64,000 bases of DNA from an uncultured Prevotella sp. (GTDB lineage Bacteria; Bacteroidota; Bacteroidia; Bacteroidales; Bacteroidaceae): the NCBI GenBank assembly GCA_900770395.1, contig CAAGKM010000004.1, positions 124,001-188,000 of the forward strand. The letters are read 5' to 3'. Below are positions 56,216 through 64,000 of this stretch, one piece after another; the first letter of the stretch is position 1, and each line of letters opens with the position of its first letter. Under the pieces are notes generated by a model that was not told where the DNA came from, searched no databases, and saw only the letters and a program-made list of their open reading frames with translations. The translations under genes were made by a program, and so were the position numbers.

Positions 56216-58942
56216 TCAGCTTCTGCTCACTTGCAATCCCTGTTTGCTCAGCGTCATCTCCACGAAACGGGCGTTAGGGTTATTGCGGTTGGCATTGATA
56301 ATCTGCTTTATCCGTGCCGCAGCCTCTGGGTCCTTAGCCACCATATACAGGTAGCCGCCACCGCCTGCACCGGGCAGTTTGTAGCCTAAGCACAGGTCAT
56401 CTATAAGATTGGTGATAGCTTGGACGGCATCGGGATTTGTGCCGCAGTCTATTGCCTGATTCTGCAGCCATGTGCGGCGTATGAGCGCTCCCATCTGATT
56501 GAAGTCGTTGCGCTGCAATGCCTCGTACATATCAAGAGTGTGTGCTTTCATTTCGCGCAGCATCTGCTGCTGAGCGTTGCTGTTGAGGAACATGCGGCGC
56601 ACAATCTCACCGAGAATGCTCTTGGCTGTTCGGGTGATGCCTGTATAATATAAAAGGTGACAGCTTGCATATTCAGGCTGTGTGAATACATTGTCGGGCA
56701 ACCAGCGCACCAAAGGATTTTGCTCGAAGCCGCGGGTGGTCTGTAGCAGTTTCACTCCACCGAATACACCGCCGTACTGGTCTTGCCAACCGCCGCCGGT
56801 GGTGAGCATCTGCTCAAGCACAAGTGTGCGTTTGCAAATCTCAGCTTTGTCCCATGCCAATGCGCAGAAGTCGTTGATGGCTCCCAATACCGTGGCTGCT
56901 AAAATGCTGCTTGTTCCCAGTCCGCTGCCTGCTGGTATTGCTGAGAGCAGAGTCACCTCCATTCCGCAGCCAAAATCACGCAGTTGTGCCTCGAGTGTGG
57001 GGTATTGGGTTGTGGAGAATCCTGGTTGGAATCCTGCTAATACCAATGCCGCCTTGGGTATTGAGAACGGGCTGCCCACGTGCTTGAAGTCGGCAAGCTG
57101 CTCGTAGGTCTCAATGATCTCGGCTGCTCCGAGGTCGATACTTCGTAGCACTATGTGTGGTTCCTTGCAGGGCTTGATGTATGTTTGCAACGGCGGTTGT
57201 CCGTTAAGTTCGATTGCGAGGTTTACCACGTTGCCGCCTTCGGTCAAGCAGTAGGGTGGGGTGTCGGTCCATCCTCCTGCAATGTCGATGCGCACTGGTG
57301 AGCGGCTCCACACTATCTGGTCTTTGTACACCGACATCTGCGGCTGCTGTCTCTCTGCCAATACAGTGTCGGTGAGACGCTCGCCAAGTAGATGGAACGC
57401 CTTGTCGGAATACTCCTCGTAAGGCTTGCCGTTCAGCCGTGCCAGCTGAGAGCGGAACATTGCATCGTGAATCTGCGTCATTGCCGGAGCATCGTCAGCT
57501 ATAGGCTTTGGCTCAGGGATGTTGTTTTTGGCAAACTGCTGTGCCGCATCGTTGAGATCGAGCTGATAGAACACGCTGTGCTGATAGTTGTCGGCAAGTG
57601 CGGTCCAGTTTTCCTTGCGGAACTCGTTGCGCTGCTCAAATAGCCTTATGAGATTTGCCTCGTTTGATATCTGATCGGCGCTTTTCAGCTCGTAGCCTGT
57701 GAGGTTCACCTCTTCACTCAGCATCATGTTGAGCACCCTGCCCATATCCTCCACGCTGTCGACAACGGGGAACATCGGTGTCTGCTGTATTGGACCGGCA
57801 AACTTGTCAGTAGTCTTGTAAGGGCGTACCACCCACTTGCTCTCGCCAATAGGAACGATGTCTACGCACTGGCGTGGCTGCAGCTTTATCTGCCAGTCGT
57901 TGCGCGGCACACCTGTTATGATGTTGTCGTGGGCGAGTGTCCAGCCTTTGCCAATGTGTGAGTTCTCTATCCAGAGGTTGGTGTTCTGTTCGGTTATCTT
58001 TATGTCCGACACCGCATTTTGTATGAATATCGAGGGGTGAGGCTTTCTGCCCTTGTGTATAATCTCTCGCTGGTCGTTCACGATGTTCTGTATTGCGAGT
58101 GTCGATGAGATCATCTCGTCGCTGGTGCCGTAGTGATAGAACTCACCTCCGGGCAGCGGCAGAATTGCCACGCTCAGCTGGCGCAGCTCCTCGTCAACTA
58201 TTATAGGGTCGGTGCCAAGGGTACATCCGAACTCCGAGTACAGGTCGTACTCCTTTATCTCGCCGTTCACCTTGCTGCGGTCCATGAGCAGCTTCACGGC
58301 ACGGTCGCTCAGCATCCATATACCTATATCGGTGAGGTAGAATCCTGTGTGCAGCAACTCGTTGAGTGTGGTCAGCGAAGGCTTTTGCAGCATTTGTTTC
58401 AGAATGTTTGGTGTTGAGCGGTCGCTCACAAACACTCCGTGGTCGGTGGCTATCGAGGCATCGAGCCATAGTCCGTAGCACACCACATCGGCCTCGGGCA
58501 CAGCTTGCAGCTGCTCTGCGGCACGGATATATACGTCGCCGCTCACAATCATCGTGTGAATATTGTCAGGTGCGAGCTTCATCAATCGCTCATATAATGG
58601 CACCTGCAGACTGAGTAAGTCCTGCGACAATCTTTGTCCACGCTCCCAGCGGAACACGGGTATCGGTGTAAGTATCTTGCCGCTTGGAGCATAACTCGGC
58701 AGGCGTCGGCTCTGTCCTCCGGCGTGCAGTAGTATGCGGCGGTCGCTGGCGAGCCAACTGTCGAAATCCATGCCGTTGCCCCATTCCCTGTGACATTCCT
58801 CCAGCAGCCACGTCGTGCCGCCTCCGCTTCCGAGCTTGTGCCCTACGGGGTCGTTGGTGCAGAAATACTCGTCTTTGTCAAGACCGGTGACTTTATGGAA
58901 TGAGCCGACAAGGTTTGGCGGCAGTGACAGTAGCTTTTTCAT
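56216..58942 (-). CDS. fkp: Bifunctional L-fucokinase/L-fucose-1-phosphate guanylyltransferase
   Basis: A 908-residue enzyme that converts L-fucose to GDP-L-fucose in two steps for incorporation into capsule and glycoproteins. The N-terminal half (about 1-430) is the guanylyltransferase, with HAGGQSRRLPSYAPSGK as its nucleotide-binding loop. A beta-helix linker follows. The C-terminal part (about 580-908) is a GHMP kinase, with LLSAIPAGSGLGTSSIL near 665 and KLPGAGGGGYLY near 855. It resembles Bacteroides Fkp (about 950 residues). The GSCFA gene is downstream in the same operon. Confidence 0.95.
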   Translation of the reverse strand: MKKLLSLPPNLVGSFHKVTGLDKDEYFCTNDPVGHKLGSGGGTTWLLEECHREWGNGMDFDSWLASDRRILLHAGGQSRRLPSYAPSGKILTPIPVFRWERGQRLSQDLLSLQVPLYERLMKLAPDNIHTMIVSGDVYIRAAEQLQAVPEADVVCYGLWLDASIATDHGVFVSDRSTPNILKQMLQKPSLTTLNELLHTGFYLTDIGIWMLSDRAVKLLMDRSKVNGEIKEYDLYSEFGCTLGTDPIIVDEELRQLSVAILPLPGGEFYHYGTSDEMISSTLAIQNIVNDQREIIHKGRKPHPSIFIQNAVSDIKITEQNTNLWIENSHIGKGWTLAHDNIITGVPRNDWQIKLQPRQCVDIVPIGESKWVVRPYKTTDKFAGPIQQTPMFPVVDSVEDMGRVLNMMLSEEVNLTGYELKSADQISNEANLIRLFEQRNEFRKENWTALADNYQHSVFYQLDLNDAAQQFAKNNIPEPKPIADDAPAMTQIHDAMFRSQLARLNGKPYEEYSDKAFHLLGERLTDTVLAERQQPQMSVYKDQIVWSRSPVRIDIAGGWTDTPPYCLTEGGNVVNLAIELNGQPPLQTYIKPCKEPHIVLRSIDLGAAEIIETYEQLADFKHVGSPFSIPKAALVLAGFQPGFSTTQYPTLEAQLRDFGCGMEVTLLSAIPAGSGLGTSSILAATVLGAINDFCALAWDKAEICKRTLVLEQMLTTGGGWQDQYGGVFGGVKLLQTTRGFEQNPLVRWLPDNVFTQPEYASCHLLYYTGITRTAKSILGEIVRRMFLNSNAQQQMLREMKAHTLDMYEALQRNDFNQMGALIRRTWLQNQAIDCGTNPDAVQAITNLIDDLCLGYKLPGAGGGGYLYMVAKDPEAAARIKQIINANRNNPNARFVEMTLSKQGLQVSRS

Positions 58943-59031
58943 AGTGTATGTTATATTATGAGTGTTTAGGCTGCGAAGTTACAATTTTTTTCCGACACAG
59001 CCAAGAAATATGCTGGATTTTTGGATACAAT

Positions 59032-59088
59032 ACACCATTACGTCCTCAAAAGTGTAGCTGAACTACACTTTTGAGGACGTAATGGTGT
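59032..59088. repeat. Perfect 26-bp hairpin between fkp and the MFS gene
   Basis: ACACCATTACGTCCTCAAAA... (59032-59057) and its exact complement (59063-59088) are separated by CTGAA. It is the strongest palindrome in the window. It lies 15 bp after the MFS stop codon and upstream of fkp, and lacks a U-tract in either direction. It could be a terminator, an mRNA stabiliser or a recombination site. Confidence 0.85.
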
Positions 59089-59103
59089 GAAGATTTTGAA
59101 TAT

Positions 59104-60519
59104 TTATTTCTTTGAGTTTGCCTGCTCAAGTCCATAATGCTTCTTGCCGTCGAGCACGCGGAGGATAACTGAAATGATGACAGCCATCATGCCGAAGCCT
59201 GCAAATATCCACATGGCGTTGGTGAAGTCCATAATCTTTGTGCCGTCGGCGGCCACTGTGGTGTTTGCCTGCAGCACATTGCCGATGAGGATGGGAACCA
59301 TAGACAGACCGATGTTCTGGATGTAGAAGATTATGGCGTATGCCGACCCCAGCTGCTTCATCGGGATAATCTTAGGCACGCTGGGCCACATGGCGCTGGG
59401 CACAAGCGAGAAGGCGATGCCGAGGGTGACCATGAGCAGCACTGCAAACACGCTGTTGACAATAGGCAGGGCGAAACAAATGTGTACCACCATGAGCATC
59501 ACGCTGCCGATGATCATGAGCGTTGCGCCACGGCCAATCCTGTCGTAAACGGTTCCGAACACTGGAGTTAGGATGATGGTTCCGAATGGAAGAATGGCAG
59601 GGATGGTGCCTGCAAACTCCGGGTCGATGCCATATTTGGCAATCATAAGCTTTGTGGCAAATTTCAGGAACGGGAACACTCCGCTGTAGAACAGCAGACA
59701 CAGGAACACGATAAGCCAGAACCCGGGATTCACAAATATTGCCTTCAGGTCGCTCAGCTTGAAACCTTCTTCTTCGTCAGCAGTTGCTGTCTCGGTGCTG
59801 GTCTCGGCGGTAGCCATGGCTGCCACCGACTTGTCAAGCTTTCTGTCCATAACGCAGTAAACGAGGAACGCAAGCAAACCGATGATGAGGCAAACGGTGC
59901 CAAACAGGATTGGTGTTGACAGCTTGAAGCTGTGGGCGATGGGAGCCGAGCAGCCGATGGCTGCCGCTGTTCCCAGACGTGCCATTGCCACCTGAATGCC
60001 CATGGCAAGCGCCATGCCATGACCCGTGAACCATTTTGCTATGATTTTTGTGACAGTGATACCGCAAAGCTCTGCGCCCACTCCGAAGATTGAGAAGCCG
60101 AGTGCGGCAACGAGCACCTGATTTTTAACCATTGCCTGAGACAGTCCGAGGAACGGGATGTTCACGTATGTGGTAGGCTCTGGACTCACAAACTCTATGG
60201 CATAGAATTTGAGGAAGGCGCCGCCTGCCATGCAGATGCATGCAAGCACTCCGGTGAATCGCACGCCCATCTTGTCGAGAATGAGACCGCCGAAGAAGAG
60301 CATCAGCAGATATACGTTGATGAAGCCGTAGGAGCCTGAGAAGAAACCATACTCGGTGCTGCTCCATCCAGGTCCGGCGGTGCTTTCGAGCATGTCCTCA
60401 AGTGGTGACATTACATCGGTGATGAAGTAGCCCATCATCATTGTGAAGGCTACGATAAACAGTGCGGTCCAGCGTGCTGCCGGTGAGTCACTGAGCTTTT
60501 GTCTTATAATCTCTGTCAT
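59104..60519 (-). CDS. MFS transporter
   Basis: A 471-residue major facilitator with 12 predicted helices. Helix 1 begins after a short polar start (ARWTALFIVAFTMMMGYFIT), and a long cytoplasmic acidic/Ser/Thr loop near 225-245 separates the halves. DKMGVRFTG resembles the loop 2-3 signature. The order of motifs fits the MFSD1-like peptide-transporter branch, but I cannot name the substrate. It lies 52 bp downstream of an S9 peptidase gene, which agrees with uptake of the peptidase products. Confidence 0.82.
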   Translation of the reverse strand: MTEIIRQKLSDSPAARWTALFIVAFTMMMGYFITDVMSPLEDMLESTAGPGWSSTEYGFFSGSYGFINVYLLMLFFGGLILDKMGVRFTGVLACICMAGGAFLKFYAIEFVSPEPTTYVNIPFLGLSQAMVKNQVLVAALGFSIFGVGAELCGITVTKIIAKWFTGHGMALAMGIQVAMARLGTAAAIGCSAPIAHSFKLSTPILFGTVCLIIGLLAFLVYCVMDRKLDKSVAAMATAETSTETATADEEEGFKLSDLKAIFVNPGFWLIVFLCLLFYSGVFPFLKFATKLMIAKYGIDPEFAGTIPAILPFGTIILTPVFGTVYDRIGRGATLMIIGSVMLMVVHICFALPIVNSVFAVLLMVTLGIAFSLVPSAMWPSVPKIIPMKQLGSAYAIIFYIQNIGLSMVPILIGNVLQANTTVAADGTKIMDFTNAMWIFAGFGMMAVIISVILRVLDGKKHYGLEQANSKK

Positions 60520-60571
60520 TGTTATGTTGGTTTTCTGATTGTTGTTCCTTGTTGTTTTTGTTTATTCCACA

Positions 60572-62734
60572 CTATTTCAGCCACTTGTCGAGCCAGCCGA
60601 AGAATGTGCGCTGCCACAGTATGCCGTTCTGGGGCTTGAGCACCCAGTGGTTTTCATCGGGGAAGATGAGCAGCTGTGCGGGAATGCCCCTCATGCGTGC
60701 GGCGTTGAATGCCGACATGCCCTGGGTGGCGTTGATGCGGTAGTCAAGCTCACCGTGGATGCAGAGTATCGGAGTGTCCCATTTGTCGACAAAGCGGTGG
60801 GGCGAGTTCTCGTAGGTGCGCTTGGCGTTCAGCGTGAGGTCCTTGTTCCAGTAGGCATCGTCGTACTCCCAGTTAGAGAACCAGTTCTCCTCGGTCTCGG
60901 TGTACATTGCCTCAAGGTTGAAGGCACCGTCGTGGCTGATGAATGCCTTGAAACGCTTGTCGTGGTGGCCGGCGAGATAATACACGCTGAATCCTCCGAA
61001 CGATGCGCCCACGGCACCGAGACGGTCCTTGTCTACGTAGGGCAGGTTGTTGGCAGCGTCGTCGATGGCTGTGAGATAATCCTTCATGCACTGACCTGTC
61101 CAGTCGCCGCTAATCTGCTCATTCCACTCTGAACCGAAGCCGGGAAGACCGCGGCGGTTGGGCAATACCACAACATAGCCGTTGGCTGCCATAATCTGAA
61201 TGTTCCAGCGATAGCTCCAGAACTGGCTTACAGGGCTTTGCGGTCCGCCTTCACAGAAGAGAAGGGTAGGATATTTCTTGTTCTCGTCGAAGTCTGAAGG
61301 CAGCATCACCCAGTACATCAGGTCCTTGCCGTCGGTGGTCTTTGTCCAACGCTGTTGAACCTTTCCGAGATGCAGCTGGTCGAGAATCTGCTTGTTTTCA
61401 CTGGTGATTGCCTGAATCTTTGTCTTCTTTGCCTCCTTGCCTGGTGTCACCACATAGATGTCGGTTGGTGCCGACATGCTCTGACGGGTGATGAGCAGGT
61501 CTTTCTTGCCGATAGGCTGGATGGATGTTATGTCTGCCCAGTTGTCGGTAATCTGGCGCACATCACCTCTGAGGGTTGTCTGATATGCGTTTACGCAACC
61601 GTGCCAAACACCGATGAATGAGATTGTCTCAGAGTCGTTCATCCAGCAGAATCCGTCTACATTACTGTCGAAAGTCTCTGTTACATAGTTTTTCTCACCT
61701 GTTGCGATATTGTAGACGCACAGACGGTTGCGGTCGCTCTCATAACCGTCGCGCGCCATGCTCTGCCATGCAATGTACTTGCCGTCGGGCGAGAACTGCG
61801 GGTTCTGGTCGTAGCCGGGATTGTTTTTCTCCACATTCTCGGGCGAATTGACAGCCTGATTGCGCAGACTCTTGGTTATGTCCACGACAGGTGCCACATA
61901 GCCTGGCTGCTTGCAAAGGTTCTTGGTCTCGCGCGTACCTATATTATACAGGTATATGTCGGTGTCGGTTGAGATGGAGTATTGTGTGCCAGTCTTCTTG
62001 CGGCAGGTGTAGGCTATCTGCTTGCCGTCGGGACTCCAGGCAAGCTGCTCCACGCCTCCGAAAGGCTCGCCGGGACACTCGAAAGGCTCGCCCTGAAGGA
62101 TGTCGGTGCCCTCGGTTATGCCCTCAGGTGTAACATCGGCGAGGAAAGGATGCTGGATGCTCTCCACATAGTGGTCCCAGTGACGGTACATCAGGTCGTT
62201 TACCACGCGGCCTGTTGACTTGGGCAGGTCGGCGTGACGCTTCTCAATCACCTCGTTGAACGGCAGCGACTTTATGAGAATCACCTGCTTGCCGTCGGGC
62301 GAGAACTTGAAGCCCTCTATGGCTCCGCCGCTCTTCGACAGCTGGCGGCGGTTGGTGCCGTCGGCGTTCATGGTCCACAGCTCACCGCCCGAGAGATAGG
62401 CAATGCTCTTGCCGTTGTCAATCCACGTAGGGTCGGTCTCGCTTTTGCTACTTGTGGTGAGCTGGCGGTTGTTCTTTCCGTCGGCATCCACGATACAAAT
62501 CACCTGGTGGCTCTTGTTTGCCCTGACGCTGTAGTAGCCTGTCTGGTAAACCACCTGCTTGCCATCGGGAGAAGCCGATGCGCCGGCAATGCGCCCCATT
62601 GCCCAAAGGGCTTCGGGAGTCATTCTGCCGCCTTCAATCTTGATGTTGCTCTTTCCGATGTTCACGTCCTCTTGTGCATTAATGTGGCTGCAAATACACA
62701 GTATTGCAGCCACCATTATCATAATCCTTTTCAT
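60572..62734 (-). CDS. S9-family prolyl oligopeptidase-type peptidase
   Basis: A 720-residue secreted peptidase. The signal peptide (MKRIMIMVAAILCICSHINAQ) supports ATG 62734. A beta-propeller region with SPDGKQVV-type repeats (about 40-430) precedes the catalytic alpha/beta hydrolase domain. The nucleophile is in GAVGASFGGFSVYY (about 577), the Asp in CIHGELDYRI and the His in FPDENHWVL. It cleaves dipeptides or N-blocked residues from peptides in the periplasm. The gene lies 4 bp after yidC and is probably co-transcribed with it and the MFS gene. Confidence 0.93.
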   Translation of the reverse strand: MKRIMIMVAAILCICSHINAQEDVNIGKSNIKIEGGRMTPEALWAMGRIAGASASPDGKQVVYQTGYYSVRANKSHQVICIVDADGKNNRQLTTSSKSETDPTWIDNGKSIAYLSGGELWTMNADGTNRRQLSKSGGAIEGFKFSPDGKQVILIKSLPFNEVIEKRHADLPKSTGRVVNDLMYRHWDHYVESIQHPFLADVTPEGITEGTDILQGEPFECPGEPFGGVEQLAWSPDGKQIAYTCRKKTGTQYSISTDTDIYLYNIGTRETKNLCKQPGYVAPVVDITKSLRNQAVNSPENVEKNNPGYDQNPQFSPDGKYIAWQSMARDGYESDRNRLCVYNIATGEKNYVTETFDSNVDGFCWMNDSETISFIGVWHGCVNAYQTTLRGDVRQITDNWADITSIQPIGKKDLLITRQSMSAPTDIYVVTPGKEAKKTKIQAITSENKQILDQLHLGKVQQRWTKTTDGKDLMYWVMLPSDFDENKKYPTLLFCEGGPQSPVSQFWSYRWNIQIMAANGYVVVLPNRRGLPGFGSEWNEQISGDWTGQCMKDYLTAIDDAANNLPYVDKDRLGAVGASFGGFSVYYLAGHHDKRFKAFISHDGAFNLEAMYTETEENWFSNWEYDDAYWNKDLTLNAKRTYENSPHRFVDKWDTPILCIHGELDYRINATQGMSAFNAARMRGIPAQLLIFPDENHWVLKPQNGILWQRTFFGWLDKWLK

Positions 62735-62738
62735 AATT

Positions 62739-64000
62739 CTATTTGCGGTATTTGTTTTCACGCTGACGGCGCAGCTCCTCAGCCTCCTTCTGCATGGCGG
62801 CAAGGCGTGCGGCAAGTCCGCTCTGCTTCTGCGGGTTGTTCTTGTTCTCCTTGTATTTTGCCTCAAGGATTGCAAGCAGCTTTGCGTCGTTGGTGGTCTT
62901 GCGCAGCAGCCACATGATTGTGGCGCTGAAGAAGAGCGATATGAAGTAGTAGAAGTTGAGTCCTGCCGAGTAGTCGTTGAACATGAAGAAGAACATCACC
63001 GGCATGAGGTACATCATCCACTGCATCATCTTCATCTGCTCTGCCTGCTGGCCCACCATCTGGTCGCGCTGCTGGCGCATGGTCATCATTGAGTAGAGCA
63101 CGTTTGACACGCAGAACAGGATACAAGTGAGCGACAGGTGGTCACCGATGAGCCAGATGTTGGTGCCCCATTCTATTATAGGGTCGTAGGTAGAGAGGTC
63201 GCTTATCCACAGGAACGACTCGCCGCGCAGCTGTATGGCGTTCGGCACGAAGTTGAACATAGCCACCCAGATAGGCATCTGGATGAGCATTGGCAGACAG
63301 CCGCCGAGCGGGCTCACGCCATACTGGCTGTAGAGCTGCATCATTGCCTGCTGTTTCTGCATGGCGTCCTCGGGCTTGTCATACTGCTTGGTTGCCTCCT
63401 CAAGTTTTGGCTTGAGCACACGCATCTTGGCGCTGCTCATATAGCTCTTCTTCACCAACGGATAGGTGATTGCCTTGAGCAGAAGGGTGATGAGAATAAG
63501 AACAATACCCATGTTCAGACCAAAGCCTGTGAGCCAGTCGAACACATACAGGGTGAACCAGCGGTTGATGAGGCGCACTATAGGCCAGCCCAAGTACACG
63601 AGCTTCTGCAGCTCAAGGTCCTTGCCGCTCACGCTCTCGTCGTTCATACGCTGGAGCAGACGGTAGTCGTTGGGACCTATGTACATCTCAAACTCCGAGG
63701 GCTGCTTGCCCGTGGGGTCGAAGGCGGTCTTCATCTTTGCCTCGAAATGCTTCAGATAACCGTTCGACTCGGTCTTCTCGTAGGGCACGCTGGTCATCTT
63801 AGAGTTTGCGGCGATAGGCGCCTTGGGAATGAACACTGCGCTGAAGAACTGAGTCTTGAATGTCACCCAGTCGAGCGGCTCCTCAATCACCTCGTCAATT
63901 TCCTTCGAGGTCTCGCTCAGGTAGTCAGTGCCGCCGTCCTGCTCTTTATAGGTCAGTGTGGCGTAGCGGTTCTCAAACATGAATCCCTTCTCCTGCTGAC
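62739..64000 (-). CDS. yidC: Membrane protein insertase YidC (C-terminal part)
   Basis: The frame runs off the right edge, so only the C-terminal 420 residues are visible; Bacteroidetes YidC is about 620 residues. A periplasmic beta-domain portion comes first, then the insertase core: WFTLYVFDWLTGFGLNMGIV, ITYPLVKKSYMSSAKM, the loop GVSPLGGCLPMLIQMPIW and the final helices (MYLMPVMFFFMFNDYSAGLN). The basic cytoplasmic tail RRQRENKYRK is typical. It inserts inner-membrane proteins with or without Sec. Confidence 0.96.
   Translation of the reverse strand, partial: QQEKGFMFENRYATLTYKEQDGGTDYLSETSKEIDEVIEEPLDWVTFKTQFFSAVFIPKAPIAANSKMTSVPYEKTESNGYLKHFEAKMKTAFDPTGKQPSEFEMYIGPNDYRLLQRMNDESVSGKDLELQKLVYLGWPIVRLINRWFTLYVFDWLTGFGLNMGIVLILITLLLKAITYPLVKKSYMSSAKMRVLKPKLEEATKQYDKPEDAMQKQQAMMQLYSQYGVSPLGGCLPMLIQMPIWVAMFNFVPNAIQLRGESFLWISDLSTYDPIIEWGTNIWLIGDHLSLTCILFCVSNVLYSMMTMRQQRDQMVGQQAEQMKMMQWMMYLMPVMFFFMFNDYSAGLNFYYFISLFFSATIMWLLRKTTNDAKLLAILEAKYKENKNNPQKQSGLAARLAAMQKEAEELRRQRENKYRK

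Overview
The window looks like a chromosomal segment of a Bacteroidales bacterium, most probably Prevotellaceae (Prevotella/Segatella-like). The signs are many Bacteroidetes-type promoters (TTTG, 19-20 nt, TAnnTTTG), weak Shine-Dalgarno use, a split glycine decarboxylase (gcvPA/gcvPB), a bifunctional Fkp fucose-salvage enzyme, a GSCFA protein, a DUF4369 thioredoxin-like lipoprotein, a GLUG-repeat surface protein with a Prevotella-style C-terminus, and a TamB/TamA pair. No rRNA, tRNA, CRISPR array or complete insertion sequence is visible.

Layout. 0-6 kb: pnp, a thioredoxin-like lipoprotein without CxxC, three small orphan genes (one Imm32-like) and an overlapping DUF4160-type three-gene unit. 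6.3-13.3 kb: a lipoylation and glycine-cleavage cluster, lplA-gcvT-gcvH-gcvPA-gcvPB-lpdA. 13.3-19.8 kb: an accessory stretch with a PAP2 phosphatase, an AAA-ATPase/PD-(D/E)xK gene and a PIN toxin-antitoxin pair between 68-bp direct repeats. It continues with a ~400-nt leader, a frameshifted GLUG surface protein and a 45-aa peptide gene between 73-bp inverted repeats. 19.8-26.7 kb: a tripartite ABC efflux operon (TolC, HlyD, double ATPase, two permeases) divergent from an AraC regulator. 26.7-31 kb: a class A beta-lactamase, a CAT-like acetyltransferase, an AraC regulator, a metallo-hydrolase and an esterase.

31.4-35 kb: a translationally coupled operon of an FkbH-like HAD protein, two DUF488 proteins and a dual-OB (DuOB-like) protein; this is the best candidate for an uncharacterised system. 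35.4-42.5 kb: fifteen small minus-strand genes, mostly acyltransferases and stress or detoxification proteins (two Vat-type xenobiotic acetyltransferases, GNATs, YciI, VOC, DUF3795, FluC fluoride channel), with one frameshifted FKBP. 42.5-45.8 kb: a heptad-encoding 21-bp repeat array, a membrane-protein/XRE pair with a clear operator, and an Lrp regulator divergent from an O-acetylhomoserine sulfhydrylase. 46-64 kb: largely housekeeping genes: tamB-tamA, slyD-aroC, a DUF3332 lipoprotein, fkp-GSCFA, and yidC with an S9 peptidase and an MFS transporter.

Two themes stand out beyond the genes. Intergenic regions carry arrays with a 21-22-bp period (two helical turns) at 3971, 35260 and 42654, and several dispersed palindromes. 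Two genes (GLUG protein, FKBP) carry single-base frameshifts, which may be biological or assembly errors. All family assignments come from reading the sequence and from memory of the families; no database search was run.
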